Below are positions 6,152 to 7,225 of a stretch of DNA of 7,225 nucleotides, one piece after another; position 1 is the first letter of the stretch; each line of letters starts with the position of its first letter. Made by a program: the position numbers and the translations under genes. The DNA comes from JAVHQB01 sp049299915. GTDB taxonomy: Bacteria > Patescibacteriota > Minisyncoccia > UBA6257 > JAVHQB01. Below the pieces are notes generated by a model. It was not told where the DNA came from, did no database searches, and saw nothing but the letters and a program-made list of their open reading frames with translations. The DNA lies in NCBI GenBank assembly GCA_049299915.1, contig JBAQYG010000021.1:1-7225 (forward strand), in the 5' to 3' direction.

Positions 6152-7225
6152 CTATTTATTCTTACTCAAATCGGCAGCTACTTTAATTAAACTATCAGGA
6201 TTAAGAGAAAGACTATCGATTTTTAAATTTTTGAGTAATCTAGCAAACTCAGGATAATCGGAAGGTGCTTGACCGCAAATACCTATATATTTTTTCTTAC
6301 GTCTAGCTATTTGGATAAGTTTTGTAATTAAGCTAATAACAGCTTCGTTTCGTTCATCCCCTATCTTTGCCAAACTACCGTTATCCCTATCAAGTCCTAG
6401 GGTTAGCTGAGTTAAATCATTGGAACCAATACTGAAACCATCAAAAATCTTTAAGAATTCTTCGGCTAGAATAAAATTAGAAGGGATTTCTGCCATAACA
6501 TAAATTCTGAAATCTTTCTGATTGGCTTTTAAATTATATTTTTCCATTATGGCTAATACTTTTTTAGCCTCTTCTAGGGTACGACAGAAAGGGATCATGG
6601 CATAAATATTTTTTAAGCCCATTTCATCTCTCACTTTTTTAAGTGCTTGCAACTCTAATTCAAAGGCGGGTTGGAATTTTGGATCGTAATAACGAGAAGC
6701 TCCTCTCCATCCTAACATAGGATTTTCTTCTTTGGGTTCAAAAAGGCTACCACCAATTAAGCTGGCATACTCATTAGTTTTAAAATCAGAAAAACGGAGA
6801 ATAACTGTTTTGGGATAAAAAGCTGCTCCTATTTTAGCAATACCTTCGGCTAATTTATCTACATAAAAATCAGTTTTTTTAGAATAACCTATAGTCAAAT
6901 TATCTATTTGAGCTTTTAAAGATTTGCTCGGCAGCGTAGAATAATTGATTAGTGCCAGAGGATGGATTTTAATATTTGAAGAAATAATAAATTCTTCTCT
7001 AGCTAAACCAACCCCGTCATTTTTGAGGAAAGAGTATTCAAAGGCTTCACTCGGGTTTCCAATATTAAGAGTAAGTTTTAAGGGCAGTTTTTTAGTCTGA
7101 CTAATTTTGTATTCTTTGATTTGCCACTTAGTTTTCCCCTTCCAAACAAATCCTTCTCCGCCCCTAGAACAATCCACAGTTATTTTTTGACCAGTTTTAA
7201 TTTTTTTACTGGCATTAGCTGTCCC
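6152..7225 (-). CDS. ppsA: Phosphoenolpyruvate synthase, C-terminal part (5' end outside window)
   Basis: PEP synthase makes phosphoenolpyruvate from pyruvate and ATP, releasing AMP and phosphate; the C-terminal TIM barrel binds pyruvate/PEP. The window holds the last 357 codons. The first 30 or so residues (ending GGEGFVWKG) are the tail of the swivelling phosphohistidine domain, whose histidine lies outside. The barrel follows with GVGLAREEF (71-79), RFSDFKTNEY (144-153), ENPMLGWRGASRYY (167-180), MAEIPS (244-249), SIGSNDLTQLTLGLDRD (265-281) and GICGQAPSDYPEFA (315-328), where C317 matches the catalytic cysteine. The CGQxPSD form distinguishes it from pyruvate phosphate dikinase, which has CGEHGGEP. 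A GTG at 7177 is internal: the frame continues to the window edge with matching domain sequence. It ends in TAG, 7 nt before eno. Confidence 0.95.
   Translation of the reverse strand, partial: GTANASKKIKTGQKITVDCSRGGEGFVWKGKTKWQIKEYKISQTKKLPLKLTLNIGNPSEAFEYSFLKNDGVGLAREEFIISSNIKIHPLALINYSTLPSKSLKAQIDNLTIGYSKKTDFYVDKLAEGIAKIGAAFYPKTVILRFSDFKTNEYASLIGGSLFEPKEENPMLGWRGASRYYDPKFQPAFELELQALKKVRDEMGLKNIYAMIPFCRTLEEAKKVLAIMEKYNLKANQKDFRIYVMAEIPSNFILAEEFLKIFDGFSIGSNDLTQLTLGLDRDNGSLAKIGDERNEAVISLITKLIQIARRKKKYIGICGQAPSDYPEFARLLKNLKIDSLSLNPDSLIKVAADLSKNK

Noticed and set aside
7175..7177. GTG as the start of the PEP synthase gene
   Set aside because: The frame stays open to the window edge and the 16 upstream codons match the phosphohistidine domain of PEP synthases, so the gene is cut by the window and this GTG is an internal valine codon.
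1693..7225. Possible UGA recoding, since no gene here ends in TGA (stops are TAA or TAG)
   Set aside because: No in-frame TGA occurs within the genes and all are full length under the standard code. Six stop codons in an AT-rich genome are too few to be meaningful.
1..7225. Insertion sequences, CRISPR arrays, tRNA or rRNA genes, defence systems
   Set aside because: No direct-repeat arrays, transposase motifs, cloverleaf or rRNA sequence were found; nearly all bases are explained by the seven minus-strand genes.

Overview
The window is AT-rich and almost fully coding, with every supported gene on the minus strand. Reading in the direction of transcription, from high to low coordinates, the order is: the 3' half of phosphoenolpyruvate synthase (pps), enolase (eno), an unrecognised membrane-anchored cysteine-motif protein, rodA, mltG, a 79-codon orphan, a 224-bp intergenic region, and the first 489 codons of rpoB. 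Most junctions are only 3 to 7 nt, so pps-eno and the membrane protein-rodA-mltG-orphan set look like operons. An extended -10 promoter in the 53-bp eno/membrane-protein gap may split them.

The source is probably a bacterium with a compact genome, and a Patescibacteria/CPR lineage fits best. The reasons are the low GC content, tight packing, a beta subunit lacking an E. coli-type insertion in its N-terminal half, a short enolase, and an anchored protein with a CxDxxxNQxExxxDCGGPCxxC-type motif that I associate with such genomes. This assignment is inference. No rRNA or other phylogenetic marker beyond the proteins is available, and the exact phylum cannot be named.

Pps and Eno handle neighbouring steps around phosphoenolpyruvate (2-phosphoglycerate, PEP, pyruvate). 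RodA polymerises peptidoglycan glycan strands and MltG cuts them, so that pair could set strand length; the anchored protein upstream probably works on the outer face of the membrane. RpoB is the RNA polymerase beta subunit. It begins after an intergenic region holding terminator-like hairpins, a perfect 12-bp palindrome and candidate promoter elements. No ribosomal stalk genes (rplJ/rplL) precede it.

The observations most worth a second look are: the rifampicin-binding region of RpoB, which differs from E. coli at the classic resistance positions; the lack of any recognisable Shine-Dalgarno sequence at all six visible starts; the uncharacterised membrane protein; and the 79-aa orphan. I found no mobile element, CRISPR array, tRNA or rRNA. 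I saw no convincing sign of a wholly new multi-gene system; this is mainly a housekeeping region with lineage-specific oddities.
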